From Adiantum capillus-veneris (taxonomy: Eukaryota; Streptophyta; Polypodiopsida; Polypodiales; Pteridaceae), in the NCBI GenBank assembly GCA_014529385.2, contig CM043944.1, forward strand, positions 169,643,740-169,707,739: 64,000 bases of DNA, in the 5' to 3' direction. The notes beneath the pieces were generated by a model that worked only from the letters and a program-made list of their open reading frames with translations, was not told where the DNA came from and did not search any database. The translations under genes and the position numbers were made by a program. Each line of letters begins with the position of its first letter. Position 1 is the stretch's first letter. This document shows, in pieces, positions 1 to 12,609 of this stretch.

Positions 1-879
1 ATGATCTCTTATTAAGTTTAAGAATTATCCATTTGAAGATGCTAGATGGATGCAAGGCATACAGTTAAAGGATAACCTAAACCTTGTCAATACTTACAAT
101 GCTTCCCTAGAGTAAGCAAATGTACAAATGTTAAAAATGAACAAAGTTTTTGTCTTATAAGACTCTCTTTTTTGTTATTGTGCACAAAAATGAAGTAGTA
201 TGCATGCTTAGATCAAGTTTGTGGAGACGACGTCTCCCGAACACCAAGTAGAGCTTGTCAGTCTACTATGGAAGATTGATAGGACTAATTTGCATACATG
301 CTTGCAGCAGCTTAGGCTCTCAAGAGCCAAATGGACTAGCCATCCATTCTGAACGATGTCGTAGGGTAACATAGGGATCCTCTACCCACTAAGAAAAGGA
401 CTAATGAATATGATTTATCTTCTCTACCCCATAGTCGAGGACAACTATGATTTCAGGAGAGAGGTAATGTCATAATAATCAATATCTTATTCTCCTAAAT
501 GATTTTCTCATGTTAAACTGATCATTTAATATGGGGAAGTGCCAGGGGAGAAAAAGCTAGAATATTGGTTAAGCTAGTAGACTGGCCACAGTAGGGATCC
601 AAAGGGGGGGCCATCTGAAAAAGAGAAATGTGCAACAATGGGCTTAAAAGACCCTAAGGTTCAGCCCATTAAGACTTCCAAAATGCTAAGGTTCCAAAAT
701 TCAAAGGTTGTGTCCAAAGGCCAAACACTAGGGAAATTGGATGCTTAGTGTGTGTCACAAAAAGTCTTTGTCAATCCCTACATAGGAGGGGGCAAGCCTT
801 GCAAGTAGGGAATGAGAGAGAAACACACACATACATAAATGAGGCAGCCAACAACAGTTTGTTAGAGAGTGACATCAGC

Positions 880-3403
880 AGGATCGCCAACATCATGTAG
901 ACTCAACTTCAAACCTAGGAGTGGAAATAGGTTTGCAATCCTCATGTCCAAACTTACATAGTAATGTCTGTATGTAACTTTCCTGACACAGGGCAATACC
1001 ACCATCACATTGCTTAAACTATATACCCAAGTAATGATGCAACAACCCCAAATCTTTCATCTTGAAAGTAGGATTAAAATCAGCCTTAAATTCAAATATA
1101 TGTCTCTCATTTGGTCCAGTGATCAACAAATCATCGACATAAAGAACCACAATGAGAAGTACATCACCCTCATGCTTTACATACAATGTGCTTTCTGTTG
1201 GACTATTACGAAAGCCTCGTTTAACCAAATGAGTGTTAGCTTTCTCATACCAAGTAGGAGGAGACTGCTTCAACCCATACAAAGCCTTCTTACATCTGCA
1301 CACCTTGTCCTCTTGTCCTTTTATGACAAAACCGCGAGGCTGCGTTACATAAACTTCCTCAAATATGTCACCAATTAAGAAAGTAGTAACAATGTCTAAT
1401 TGATGTCATCCCAACCAAAATGAGTTTCCAATGCACATAGAAAGCGCACAGTAGTCATACGAAAAGTGGGAGAACAAATATCTTCATAATCTATGCTTTT
1501 TTGCTGTGCATAACATTTGCAACAAGTCAAGCCTTATAGCGATCGATCTCACCATCCGGCTTGCGTTTCAACTTGTAAACCCACTTCATACTAATGGTCT
1601 TTTTTCTAGGAGGCAAATCACATAAAGTCCATGTGTCATTTTCTATAAGTGCATCATATTCTCATTGCATGGCAGCCATCTAATTTTTTGAATTGTGTGC
1701 TTCATCAAAAGACAGAGGCTCCTCAACATCATGTAAGCTAGACACAGCCAAAGCATAAGAATATGATGCATAAGATGCATGGCGAGAGCCTGAATGAGTA
1801 CGACTAGACAAAGGTGCATCCAATTTACTGTCACAAAAAGTGTGCACCAGCCATTTTGACATACCTCTAGCGTGCTCATTTTCAGCCCTTTTCTCATCAA
1901 GTACATCATGTACATCTGCATCAGTAATAGGCTGATCTGGAACATTTTTAGAAACCCCCATAGGCTGTACATTTGCCTCATTGGACATTACATTTGTATT
2001 TCCACCACTAAAAAGAGGCAACAAAGTGTCATAAATGTCCTGTGAGCTTACATTACTGTCTCTAGTACATGACAACAAGGGATGAACAGAATCTCCCACA
2101 AATACTACATCCCGTGAAACTAGAATACGCTTTGTTTGCGGATGATATAACCTGTAACCTTTGCTTTCAACACTATAACCAACAAAAAAACATTTGACAG
2201 CCTTATCATCCAATTTTTTGCGCTGTGTTTGTGGCACCAAAGCATATGCCAAACAGCTGAAAACACGCATGTGCTCAATAGAAGGCTTTCTATCATGCCA
2301 TGCTTCATATGGAGTAATAGATTGCAAAGATTTTGTAGGACACCTGTTAAGTACACAAGGGGCACACATGATGGCCTCAAGCCAAAAAGAATGCGGCAAA
2401 GTGTGACTTTTGACCATACATCTTGCCATTTCCATCGGTGACCTGTTTTTCCTCTCAGCAACACCATTTTGCTGAGGTGTATAAGGCACTGTACATTGGT
2501 GTTGTATCCCACGACTAGCCAAAAATGCATTAAATTCACGAGACATATACTCCCCCCCTCGATCGGAATGGAGGGTGCCCATAGTACATTTCGAGACATA
2601 TTCAGCCATAGCTAGAAATTGTTTGAAGCACATAAAAACTTCGGACTTCGCTTTAAGCGGAAATACCCATGCATGCCTGGAGTAATCATCAATGAAAGTC
2701 ACGAAGTAAAGGTAATTGCCCAAGGATGGAGTTTGCATGGGCCCACAAAAATCACTATGTACAAGTTGCAACCTGCATGTGGCCCGAACTGAACCATCCT
2801 TTGGAAGCTTAGAACGCTGCATCTTACCCAAAACACAGCCTTCAAAAACATGTTTAACAGGTGCTTCAAGAGGTGGCAAAGAAGCTACCATATCAGATTT
2901 TTGCAAACACAGCAAACTGGCAAATTTCAGATGACCAAAACGTGCATGCCAAAGTTTTGCATCTGAAATAGCCCTTGAATCTGCAACAACATTTGAAAAA
3001 TTTGTCCACACTTGTCATAAAAAGTAAGCTTATACAGCCCACGGCACAAAATGCCAGATGCAACAATTTCATCACCAAAATTGAGATCATGAACTGTACA
3101 TCTATCATCCACAAATTTGACTACAAGTCCAAGTCTAGCAAGTGCGGATATTTACAGGAGATTCTTCTTGATCCCAGGTACATAAAGTGCATCAACAAGT
3201 GTGAAGGAACTACCATTTGTAGCAGTAAGCACAATATTTCCAACTCCCTGAACTGGATAAGAGGCATTGTTGGCACAAGTGACTGAATTCCCATGAGGGA
3301 CAGATTCGAGAGAGGTAAACAATTCACGATGTGAGGTAATATGCTTTGTAGCACCACTGTTGAAATACCACACATGTGAATCAGGAACAAAAATGACAAT
3401 CAT
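880..3403 (-). pseudogene. pol: copia pol: protease, integrase and reverse transcriptase remnants
   Basis: Domains in order on the minus strand: protease at about 3403-3150 (WYFNSGATKHIT, with the catalytic Asp of the usual D-S-G-A motif replaced by Asn); GAG-pre-integrase at about 2950 (LWHARFGHL, then ...EGCVLGKMQRSK); integrase core with D in VHSDFCGPM, D in LHSDRGGEYM and E in GVAERKNRS (about 2740-2430); and RT from about 1600 downward (KWVYKLKRKPDGEI, KKALYGLKQSPPTWY, LYVDDLLITG, LGLLHHYLGI). Several frameshifts and stops lie between 1680 and 1300. RT ends near 880 with no RNase H. The protein once cleaved the polyprotein, copied the RNA and integrated the cDNA. This copy cannot. Confidence 0.9.
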
Positions 3404-4464
3404 GCATCATGGACAACAGGATTGTAAGTGCACTCTGCACTAGAAACCCATTCTGCATCAACCTTAGCAACATAGTCTCCTTTCACAGAAGACTCAACAA
3501 TGGATGCATTTGTAGTGGAACCAGCATTTGCAGTGGAACCACCCTCTTTCTTCTTAGCCTCTTTGGCCTTCAACTTAGGACACGACTTGATCAAGTGATC
3601 ATTAGCTTTACAATAATGGCAATGAATCTTCTTTTTTACCTTATCACTAGAATTTCCAGACATAGTGCTGCCAGCACAAGCATTGGGAACATAAGTTTTG
3701 CCACTCGCAGCAGAACCATAAGAAGTGGTTGCATTGCTGTTACCTTCTTTCTTTGAGAGGCAATAAAATCCTGTTCAACTGCATGCTGTCTAGTCCTATT
3801 TTTTCTGGAGAGTGACTCTTGCAATAGCAATGTGCATAATGCATCAAACTTGACAACTTCTGGATTTCCTTGGGTCATAAGTCTCCAAGTACTAGCAAAA
3901 GTCTGGTAAGAATCTGGTAAGGCATCAAGAACAGTCTGCACAAGGGAACTGTCTGAAATGACTTTACCTGTAGAAATAAGTTGCTCATTGATATCCTTGA
4001 CACTAGCAAGGAAAGTGTCCATATCATCTTCCTCATGCATAATCTTCGACTCCAACACTTTACACAGCAAAGCAATTTTAGCCTCATTGCGGCTTGCATA
4101 AAGACCATCCAAAATATCCCAAGCCTGTTTTGCAAATTTTGCTGAACGAATGTGAGGAACAATGGTGCGCTTTACAAAAAACGCAATTGATGCATGAGTG
4201 TGCGCATCCTTTACATCCCAATGAGCTTGTTCTACCGTAGGCAAAACAACTCTAATAGAAACAATCCTTGCAGCAAGACCTGCAACATCCTCAACATCAC
4301 CTACATCCTCAGAACCAGGATGTACATCAATGCCCTGCACAATGTTCCAGACGTCCTTTGACACAAGAACATGTTGCATCATATAAGCCCATAGGGTAGT
4401 TGTCCCCATCCAACCTGTCCTCAATAGCAAACATCTTGAACACATCTGTGTTGTTGTCAGCCAT
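3400..4464 (-). pseudogene. gag: copia gag (nucleocapsid) fragment
   Basis: The start is the ATG at 4464 (protein begins MADNNTDVFKMF). The frame changes near 4390, where the reading MADNNTDV...GDNYP passes into ...MMQHVLVSKDVWN. The body carries a typical copia gag (UBN2-like) pattern: FAKQAWDILDGLYA, then a LVQTVLDALPDSYQTF stretch. A second shift near 3650 leads into a CCHC zinc knuckle, C-H-Y-C-x4-H-x4-C (CHYCKANDHLIKSC), followed by a Lys-rich tail. Gag packages the element RNA into cytoplasmic virus-like particles. At least two frameshifts make this copy non-functional. Confidence 0.85.
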
Positions 4465-4812
4465 GGTAAATGCCGCACCTAATGTGAAAACTACCCAAAA
4501 ATAGGAGAAACAAAGCGGGAACAACACGTGCTATATAGCACAAAGCGTAGAAGACTATGAGGCACCTGTTATGCAGAAAATGGCACTGACAGAAATTCTA
4601 CACAAAATGACGAAAGAGCATGTGCAGTACTGCCTGTATTGGAAAGGGAGGCCGAAATGAGCCCGAATAAAAAATTTGAGTAGACTGAGCTCTTTGAGCC
4701 CACCCAAAATATTTGTCGACCTGCGAACGCTTGCCAAACCTCACTATAATCGGAGAAAGTGAGCAGGCATGTGCTGGAGCAGCTGGCGACTAAGCCCAGG
4801 AGGACGTAACTT

Positions 4813-4824
4813 GCTCTGATACCA
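4813..4824 (-). other. Primer binding site, initiator tRNA-Met type
   Basis: The minus strand reads TGGTATCAGAGC, the classic complement of the 3' end of plant initiator tRNA-Met, two bases inside the LTR end. This fixes the element's orientation and its 5' LTR boundary. Confidence 0.9.
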
Positions 4825-4826
4825 CT

Positions 4827-5054
4827 TGTTGGAATTAGGATTGCAGAGAAACGCACACAGCTTGGAGAAGATGAAGGAAACTCAAGGCTCACAATAGAGA
4901 GTGTGTTACTTAGTGTGCAATGGAAAGATAGATAACCCTAGAGTGATGGGTGTATATAAAATGCCTCGAGGGAAAAAACCTCCTAAAGAGGGAAAAAATG
5001 CCTCGACGGTCCTAGTGTGTTCACACACATCACTACCACATGTATATGGTAACA
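4827..5054 (-). repeat. 5' LTR of the copia element (outer edge approximate)
   Basis: On the minus strand the LTR ends ...CCAACA at 4827, two bases before the primer site. Its outer end is placed at 5054 because the minus strand there begins TGTTACC, giving a TG...CA LTR of about 228 bp. A TATA-like TTTTATATACACCC lies near 4950-4963 on the minus strand, as expected for a U3 promoter. With no 3' LTR for comparison, the outer edge is an inference. Confidence 0.55.
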
Positions 5055-5402
5055 TGTTTTGCTTAGTGATGAAGTTTCCATCTTCATTTCACTAGCTAGT
5101 ATTGAAGGAACACAAAGAATTTTATTGTAAAATGTCTATCTTTATGGGAGAAACCATCATACAAATCCTTTTGGAGGGGGGACTAGCTCCATGCAAGTCC
5201 GGTCCTCAACTGTTGTCAATTGCTTAATTTCTCTCTCTTTTGAAGTATTGTTCATGCTGTCTAACTAGGTGTTATGCTTTTAGTTGCTTTCTCCACCCAA
5301 GCACTCTTGTTAATCTCATTAGGAATCTATTCTAATGAAATGCTCACTATGTTCATGCTATTTTCCGCTACACACAAGTTACTAGGCTATTAAATGTTAC
5401 AT
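5055..5402. other. Non-coding stretch between copia LTR and 1.4 kb repeat
   Basis: AT-rich unique sequence. I see no convincing ORF, RNA gene or repeat in it. Confidence 0.5.
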
Positions 5403-6177
5403 GATTCTACTTGACCCGACAGATTACAACTTTGGTTTTTTTTGGCTTTTCTATGTTCTACTGTTCTTACAATATTGGGTTATGTTGTTACCACATGGCT
5501 TGGAAATATAGGGCCCTGATTGTTGATAGCATACTATTGAAACATCATAATTTGTGGTACGGGCGGGTTATCCTGTGTTTTTTACTGGTTTTTTTGCAGG
5601 TTGCACAATATTAATAGGGTATTTTCCCTAAATGTGTACTATTGGGAATTTAGAAAAACAATGGGTGGGGGTTTTTTGTGGTTACCTTTGCTACTTAAAC
5701 ACCATTTTCATTCTAAGGAACCTCTTATAAGGGTGGGTTTATACCGGGTATCTTCTCGTTTTAAACTCGTTACTATTACAATGCATGCACCTTTCTGGCT
5801 TATGGTAAACTAGGGGGCTTGATCCGGCAGCTTACAGATATTGGATTGTTGCTCGTTATTTAGTTTTGAGTTTTTTGGCACGATTTCTTACAATTACTGG
5901 GCTTATTTCGTTACTGGCTATCTTGATAAGGTGTTACAGTACTATTTTATTCACAAGGACATGTAAAGTTGGAAACTAAAACCATATGGCCTCATATTCC
6001 TTTGGCTTCATGGTTTGACTTAAGGATTGGCTTGACACCGCAACGGCTCCTTGCCACTTGGCATGCTAAGAGAGGTTTAAGGTAAGTGATACACAAACTG
6101 GGGGATAATTTAGATTCCTTGTACCATGAAGGGCATAAATTTTATTTGACCTAAACAAAAAGGAGCTTGTTATTTTG
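5403..6177. repeat. 1.4 kb repeat, copy A, left part (split by the MULE)
   Basis: From GATTCTACTTGAC at 5403 this sequence runs co-linear with 23818-24604, with long identical runs such as ATATAGGGCCCTGATTGTTG and frequent single-base differences and small indels. The match breaks exactly at 6177, where the MULE starts, and resumes at 18424. No coding potential is recognised. Together with copy B it flanks the Penelope-like RT region, so it could be a pseudo-LTR of that element or an independent repeat family. Confidence 0.85.
6169..6177. repeat. MULE target site duplication, left
   Basis: GTTATTTTG, identical to 18415-18423. The paralogous empty site at 24596-24604 reads GATATTTTG, one base different. 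Confidence 0.88.
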
Positions 6178-6231
6178 GAGTGTGTTCTATTTGCGAGCTT
6201 TCAATTTCAAGCTTTTGCAATCAAACCCAAT
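6178..6231 (+). repeat. MULE left terminal inverted repeat
   Basis: Begins GAGTGTGTTCTATTTGCGAG and continues with GCTTTCAATTTCAAGCTTTT and AAACCCAATTTT. The reverse complement of the right end begins GGGGGGTTTATTTTTGCGAG and continues GCTTTCAATTTCGAGCTTTT, AAACCCTAATTTT. The strongest shared block is TTTGCGAGCTTTCAATTTC. A second GCGAGCTTTTT at about 6235 is a possible subterminal transposase site. Confidence 0.88.
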
Positions 6232-6942
6232 TTTGCGAGCTTTTTGATTTTAGATTTAGAGCGTTTTCTAACGACACAAAAAATTAAACCAAAACAAAGA
6301 CATTAGAATATTATACAGGACAAAAAAGATCTATAATCTCGCAAAAAATTGGCTTGAGATTTTGAGTCTCTTTTAACGATACACACCAAAAACATGTACA
6401 AGATTCCAAAAGCCCTAATTTTGAGCTTGTACAATTGTCTAGATAGATACCACAAAGCATGCTTCTCTTACTAAAAGGAATTAAAATAAAGTTTCATATG
6501 TCTAGAAAAGCAACTCCACATCTAATACAAAAGAGAAATCTACTTCAATGCATACCTCTATAGGACAATCTCTAAGATTTAGGCTCACTACACCACAGGC
6601 TTTATCTTGCGGGTTTTCCCTAATACAAATGCAAGGTCTGTGGGAGTTAGTGCAAGCTGATGAATGACCATGTGCTCTTTTGGTTGAAGCCCTAGAATAT
6701 GCACATATACATAGTACATGTGCTTACATGCCAAAAACGCTTTATGTGTAGATTCTCTCTTCTAAAAATCGGGACAAGTGCAACTAGGTTCTACCTTAAT
6801 GTGTACATCATAACAACTCTCTGTCAATATTCAAAAAACTATGTGTTGTTCACTTTCTAATTTCTCGTCCAAGAACGTTGCAACCATACTTGCAGCTGAC
6901 TCCAATCTCTTTTGCACTTCTTTGGAAATACCATGTCTCCAC

Positions 6943-9900
6943 TTACGCTTCCTGCCTAATGGAGCCTCCTTGTGTAAGAGTAGCATTTGTATTGTTCATG
7001 CGTCGTAGTGGTGTTGCGAAATCTGCAAACTGAAATCCACTTTGTACCAAGCTGTCACTCTCTTTCTTTGATAAATTGGTTCCAATATCCACTTGCCAGA
7101 AAGTAGGAACGACAGGTGAGAATTTAACTTGCCTCTGTACTTTTTGTGTGTGGCCTACTTCATAATTATAGAACCATATCCACTGTGCAATTGTATTGTC
7201 TTTAAAAGTTCTCTCATACCAAAAATAGGGAGCAACCATTCCCACATTACGGCTTTGTAATTTGTTACCACAACTTTTCTTCCCTACCATTCCAAAACAT
7301 TTCCTCATGCAATTGGCTGGCATCCTTCGTAAAGCCCACTCTTCGTGGGCAACTTGGACCTCTTGAATACAACTTGCTGAATTCTCCCCAAGCTGCACTG
7401 GAATGCTATCTCCTATTTCATTGTCAGTGACAACATATACTTCTTCATTATCCTCTCTATCAAAATGTATACTCCGTGGTCTCCCTCTGGGTTTTCGTTG
7501 TCTTGCTTCCATTACATATCCAGGTTTATGTGAGCTTGTACCGACTCCACATGTTTTCTTCTTCAGTTATAGTGTCTCTTTGTCACCTTCCATCACAGGC
7601 TCCTCATACAAAGGACTACCAGCAACCAAGCCTTTTAATGCACTCGTAAAATGATTTGGATTTGGAGATTCTGTGCGTTTGGAACTGGCCATCATTGCTT
7701 CTATGGAAGGGCCCGTTCCGATGTATATGCCTGTTGTGTATCCCAATATTTTTGCACATTGAATATATGCATTCAAAACATCACTGACACATGCATCATA
7801 AAGTGAGATTTTACGTTTACCACCTTCACCTGCCAGCCAACTAGCATGGATGCTCTCTGACAAGTTTATACTTGGAATTTGAGCTCTCTCCCATGGACTC
7901 TTACTGATCTATAAATAAAAACAATTAAAACCATATAAATGTAAATCTCTATTTTCAAGTATTTAATAAGAACCAAAACAATGATTGATATACCATTGTC
8001 TCAGCGCTTCCCCAATGGGAAATCCGTTGCTCCCACCAATTAAACCATCTCTCTAAAGCCTTTTTACTATCCCCTATCACATATTTCACCCACCATTCTT
8101 GTATTGAGGAAGCTATATGAGAGGCCTCATTTGTAGTCTTTGCTAAGCGCCATGCTTCACACATTTCAATGTGATGAATTTTTCTATCTCTAGCGACATG
8201 TTTTTTTGTATGTTTGTGTAGGCTCTTCTCCCAATGGAAAAGACACGAGCGCTCCCTTCCCTCCATTACATTATTCCATCCACCATTGTATACAACTCGT
8301 ATTTCCAGCCAATTAGGCCTAGCTTCATCAGCCATAAATCCAACAAAGTCTGCTGGTTCATGCCCACACCTCTCCATAACTGTGTTTAAATTTCTCCAAA
8401 ACAAGATTTGTGTTTCTTCGTCTTCTTCTTTACATTCACATATTGCAATCACCAGTAGTGCTTGCATGTTGTACACATAGAACAAATAAGTAATAACAAG
8501 TGTCTTATATCAAACATGCTATCTAACATATTTTTATAAATTTACTTACCCAAGATCATAAACCGAGCAGGACATAGTTGCCCATCCTTCAATTCGATGA
8601 GTATGATCAAAGTGCACCCAAGCACTACTCAAATCTCATGTCCCTCCACGCCTCATTCTATTGACTAATTCAAATCTAGAAGCAGGTCCTTTTGTGGACA
8701 TTTTGAATACGTAACATTTGTCGTTAGGTCCACCTTGGCCTGGAAAATGACTCCCATGAATGGAAAAACACACCGTTTCTGTAGCAATAGTATATTGTCG
8801 TATCCATCACCAACAAACTGACCCTGTTTAGCTTTCTCATTTGACAAAATACTTTTGAATCCCCTATTTTGAACAAGGGGCATCATTTCCTTAAGAAAAT
8901 GGTTAAGCTGTACATTAGTGGCCTTTAAATCATCTTCTTTAGTCAATGATTGAAATAGCATTTGGCGAGCAACTAATATTTGTACTTTTCTAGGACCTCC
9001 CTTCTCAATCTTTAAAACTATCTTAACAAGATTGCGCACTTTTTCAAGAGCTGCCCTTCTAGTACCTGGCTGTACATTGTGGTCATGCACTCCCAGATGG
9101 ATCACCAAACGTGTTATTTTTGTTTCCTTTGGCATCACATAATAGATCATACACTTGCAAACATTTGAACAAGTGACCGTTCTGTCACAATAGTGGCAGG
9201 TTATTTTAGATTTACCTTCACTAGCAGGATAGCCCATGGTGATTTGTCTGCCCAGATGTCCATGAAAGAAGGCGTCATTGTATCTACTTTCACCAAGGTA
9301 AAAAGGGCATGTCACTCTGCAGCATTGAAGGCTTCCAAGACAATAACTCAAATGCACAGTGCAATCTATGGCCATGTTGGTCGATGCTGGGTGAGACCAA
9401 AGGTGACCGTCGTACTTCTGCTCCATACCGAGGATTCTTTTATTGTTGTGAATTGGAGGAAGATCGAAACAAACATTGCCATTATAAAAACTTGGGAGCT
9501 CGTCAACCTTTTTGGGAGTTCCACAAATCTTTAAAAGTTTAGACAACCTGCACGATTTACCTTTGTCTTTCATCCATGAAATGATGGATATATCCTTTGA
9601 ATACTCTTGCCTTGTATGCTCCACCCCATCTTGTGTGTCTTGAAAGGGTCCTGGTGACCTGGTTAGTCCCACTGTCTCCAAAACAACTGTGTCTATACCT
9701 TCATCAATATCAACATTTAAATGTGATGGAGTCGAGCTTTTGCTACATGGTGTAGTGAACATAGAAGAATCACCGACTTCTTCATTTGTTTCTAAACTGT
9801 CAGCCACATAAACATAGCCATCTAAATGAAGAATGTGGTAAGATGAGGATAGAGAATGGTCAAGAAGGTAATGATTTTGATCTTCATGATCCCAACTAGG

Positions 9901-10254
9901 AAACACATTGACCTTAGACTCAGAGCTCCCTGTCTGAACGACTGCTTGCAAGCCTTCAAACTGAATAGAAGGAGGCAATAGGCTTTGAAGAAAATATTCA
10001 CTAAGTAGAAGCTCTCCATTTCGTAATGAGACTCTATAATCCATATGAGCACCATTAATCATCCATGAAAGCATTGCTGTAGTTGTAGCTATCATGTTTG
10101 AGACAGACAGGGAGGAGTAATACTTGAGGTAAATAAAATGACGAAAAGAGAAGGAAGAGAATGTGCATAAGGTACAAAGAAAGTGTAAAAGCATGCAGCT
10201 GCAAAAAGTTATTGCTGCGTTCATTGAAAACTGTTCTAAATTTAATGCATTCAT
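6943..10254 (-). pseudogene. MULE transposase (WRKY-GCM1 zinc domain, DDE core, AT-hook), decayed
   Basis: Exon 1 (10254 to about 8550) starts at ATG 10254, though the ATG 210 bases further in (protein MDYRVSLRNG) is a better candidate because the first 70 residues look like leader sequence. Residues 305-392 form a WRKY-GCM1-type zinc domain: CLGSLQCCRVTC, CHYC, CSNVCKC, then a GVHDH motif. The DDE triad is visible: D in HFDHTHR (8606-8608), D in GFMADEA (8327-8329, exon 2, about 8475-7990), followed by the CLFHW typical of MULEs, and E in INLSESIHASW (7855-7857, exon 3, 7914-6943). The C-terminal part has an AT-hook (RKPRGRPR). Intron edges are visible near 8550 (GTAAGT donor) and 7914 (ATTTATAG acceptor). 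Disabling changes: a frameshift near 8705, TGA at 8636-8638 and TAA at 7567-7569. It would act in the nucleus on the TIRs. Confidence 0.85.
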
Positions 10255-10439
10255 TGAAAATTGTTCTAAATAGATTTGGAATATTCACTCTTTAAGATAT
10301 GCACAGTCACAGCCATTAAGATATATTTGAATCAACATGTTGTCAAATCCATCTATTCACCTATCGAGCTTTCAAAATCTCCCCGAATACGCGCATATAA
10401 AAAAAAAAGAACATAGGAGTTATAAAATATACGATGTTT

Positions 10440-11252
10440 TAAAAATTATTTATAATATATGTATGTATATATATATATATATATAGTATAGAGTATAGTT
10501 TTTTATATTCCCAATTAAGTGCTTTAAAATTAAAATGGACATAGTATAGTATATATAGAATATATGGTATTTAAGTATATAGTATAAATAATTACATTAC
10601 ATTATACCAGTACTAGTCAGGTATAGTACTAGTCCAGTCCAATATGAGTACCGGGCCAGTCCAGTACTAGTACCGGGCCAGTCCAGTCGAGTAGCAGTAC
10701 AATACCAGGCAAGTCCAGTACCAATCAAGTCCAGTCTAGTCTAGTACTAGTCCAGTCCAGTACTAGTCAAGTCCACTCCAGTCGAGTAAAATACTAGTCC
10801 AGTCAAGTACTAGTCAAGTCTAGTCTAGTCCAGTCCAACACCAGTCAAGTACCAGTCTAGTCCAGTCCAGTACCAGTCAAGTCCAATCCAGTACTAGTCC
10901 CCACCCAGTACCAGTCAAGTCCAGTCCAGTCCAATATTAGTCTAGTCCAGTACCAGTGAAGTCCAATCTAGTAGTAATCTGGTCCAATCTAGTCCAGTAC
11001 TAGTCCAATCCAGTACTAGTCCACCCAGTAACCCAGCCCTAGTCTAGTCCAAGATAAGTACCAGTCCAGGATAAGTCCAGTCCAGTACCAGTACCAGTCT
11101 AGTCCAGGATAAGTCCAATCTAGTACAAGTACCAGTACCAGTCCAGTAGCATTGTAGTACGTTATACAGTATATATAGATTATATAGTATAGAACGTTAT
11201 ATTTGCAGTAAAAAGTATATAGTAAATAGACTATATAGTATATAAAGTATAC

Positions 11253-11291
<39 letters not shown>

Positions 11292-11345
11292 GATTATACA
11301 TATATTGTACATAATACAGAGTATAGTAATGTTATATAATATTTA
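10440..11345. repeat. AT tracts and CCAGTACTAGT-type satellite inside the MULE
   Basis: About 10600-11165 is a degenerate tandem array of short units built from CCAGTACTAGT, CCAGTCCAGT, CAAGTCCAGT and CCAGTACCAGT, roughly 10-20 bp each. It is flanked by TATA-rich stretches (10455-10490 and 11250-11290, including runs of (TA)n). No coding frame is visible. It lies upstream of the transposase gene, so it may hold its promoter, but no specific site can be called. Confidence 0.85.
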
Positions 11346-11817
11346 TCATTCATTTCACCATTTTCCACAGTCTAGGACTTTATTCTAATCGTTTTCGTGA
11401 AGTTTCAAATTTTGACCCGGGACACCTGTCGGGAGCCGGTTTTGAGGATGCTAAGGTCAAAATTTGGAAATGTTTTGTGTGTAGGAATTGTAGTCCTCAA
11501 TATGAGGAAATATATTACTTCTTCAAGTTTTTTTAGATTCCTTCATTTTGATGTTGGTTTCAGCCCGTAGATTAGGGAAAAAGTGAGAAAATGTTGTTTT
11601 GCGCTATTTTTGTAGAAATTGTCAACTTGCAGGTGAATTTTCAGCCAAACTGAGCTGGATATGATTTTTTTGTATCACACAACTGTAGAAGAGCTCGATA
11701 AGGCAAACAAATTTATGTGAGTCGGCCCCAGGCAAATTCTGAACCGTTTGGGAGTTACGGCTCGCTGAAAACTCAGTTGTGGCCGCTTTGCTTAAGACTA
11801 GAGAGAGGTCAAAAATA
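11346..11817. other. Unique spacer within the MULE
   Basis: Ordinary AT-rich sequence between the satellite blocks, with no ORF or motif that I can support. It belongs to the divergent intergenic region. Confidence 0.5.
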
Positions 11818-12002
11818 GCTAGTACTAGTCCAGTACTAGTATAACATTATACCAGTACTGATACTCTATAGTGATACTGGTATTGTACTGTACTGGTAGT
11901 ACTGGCACTGGTTTAATATTGATATTGGTACTGGTATTGGTATTGATATTGGTACTGGTACTGGTACTGGTATTGGTACTAGTACTAGTACTGGTATAAA
12001 GT
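11818..12002. repeat. Second, inverted block of the GGTACTGGTATTGG satellite
   Basis: Short tandem units GGTACTGGTACTGGTATTGG. These are largely the reverse complement of the CCAGTACC units at 10600-11165, so the two blocks face each other across about 650 bp and could form a cruciform. Confidence 0.75.
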
Positions 12003-12171
12003 AAATAGTAAATAGTCAGGTCAAGTTTGGTTTTAGTTAGTTTGGTCTTTGTCCGTGTATAATGTGAATGTCAAAGCTTAGGTTTGAAGCATTACTACTT
12101 TGGGAACCAATCGTCTACCTGCTCGAGCTAACACAGTCCAGTACCATCGTGCACGCATCATGTTGGTGCCT

Positions 12172-12298
<127 letters not shown>

Positions 12299-12310
12299 TT
12301 GTTGTTCCAA

Positions 12311-12461
12311 TGCCAGAAGATAGACCGCAGAGATCCGTTCAACACAAAAAAAAGGGGGCGCAAAGCCCGCCTATCATCCGCACGCGCGTGGATGATGGGC
12401 GGGCTCTGCGCCCCTATTTTTTTTTTGTGTTGAACAGTTCTCTGCGGTCTATCTTCTTGCA
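12311..12461. repeat. Hairpin 1: long GC-rich inverted repeat
   Basis: The left arm begins TGCCAGAAGATAGACCGCAG and the right arm ends with its near-complement (CTGCGGTCTATCTTCTTGCA). The arms are about 74 nt and meet at a CG-rich centre near 12387 (GCACGCGCGTGG). The inner arm has an A-run then GGGGGCGC, matched by GCGCCCC then a T-run. Confidence 0.9.
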
Positions 12462-12609
12462 ATGACTAGCTTTCTTCAAGCTTGCGCGGATGATGGGGGA
12501 GCTCTGCCCTCCCCCCCCGTTTTTTGCAATTTTGGATTAAAGCATACAATTTATTAGATAGATTTCATTAAATTTTGGGACTAACTCCACAAAATTAATG
12601 AAAATAGCA

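Larger units (their letters stand above)
880..5054 (-). mobile_element. Ty1/copia LTR retrotransposon, 3' truncated and decayed
   Basis: Read on the minus strand, a 5' LTR (ending at 4827), an initiator-tRNA-Met primer site, gag, protease, integrase and reverse transcriptase follow in the order PR-IN-RT that defines Ty1/copia. Coding similarity fades around position 880, after the RT tail, and I find no copy of the LTR in 1-880. The RNase H domain and the 3' LTR are therefore missing or unrecognisable. Frameshifts and stops break every domain, so this is an old copy. Positions 1-880 otherwise show no gene that I can support. Confidence 0.9.
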
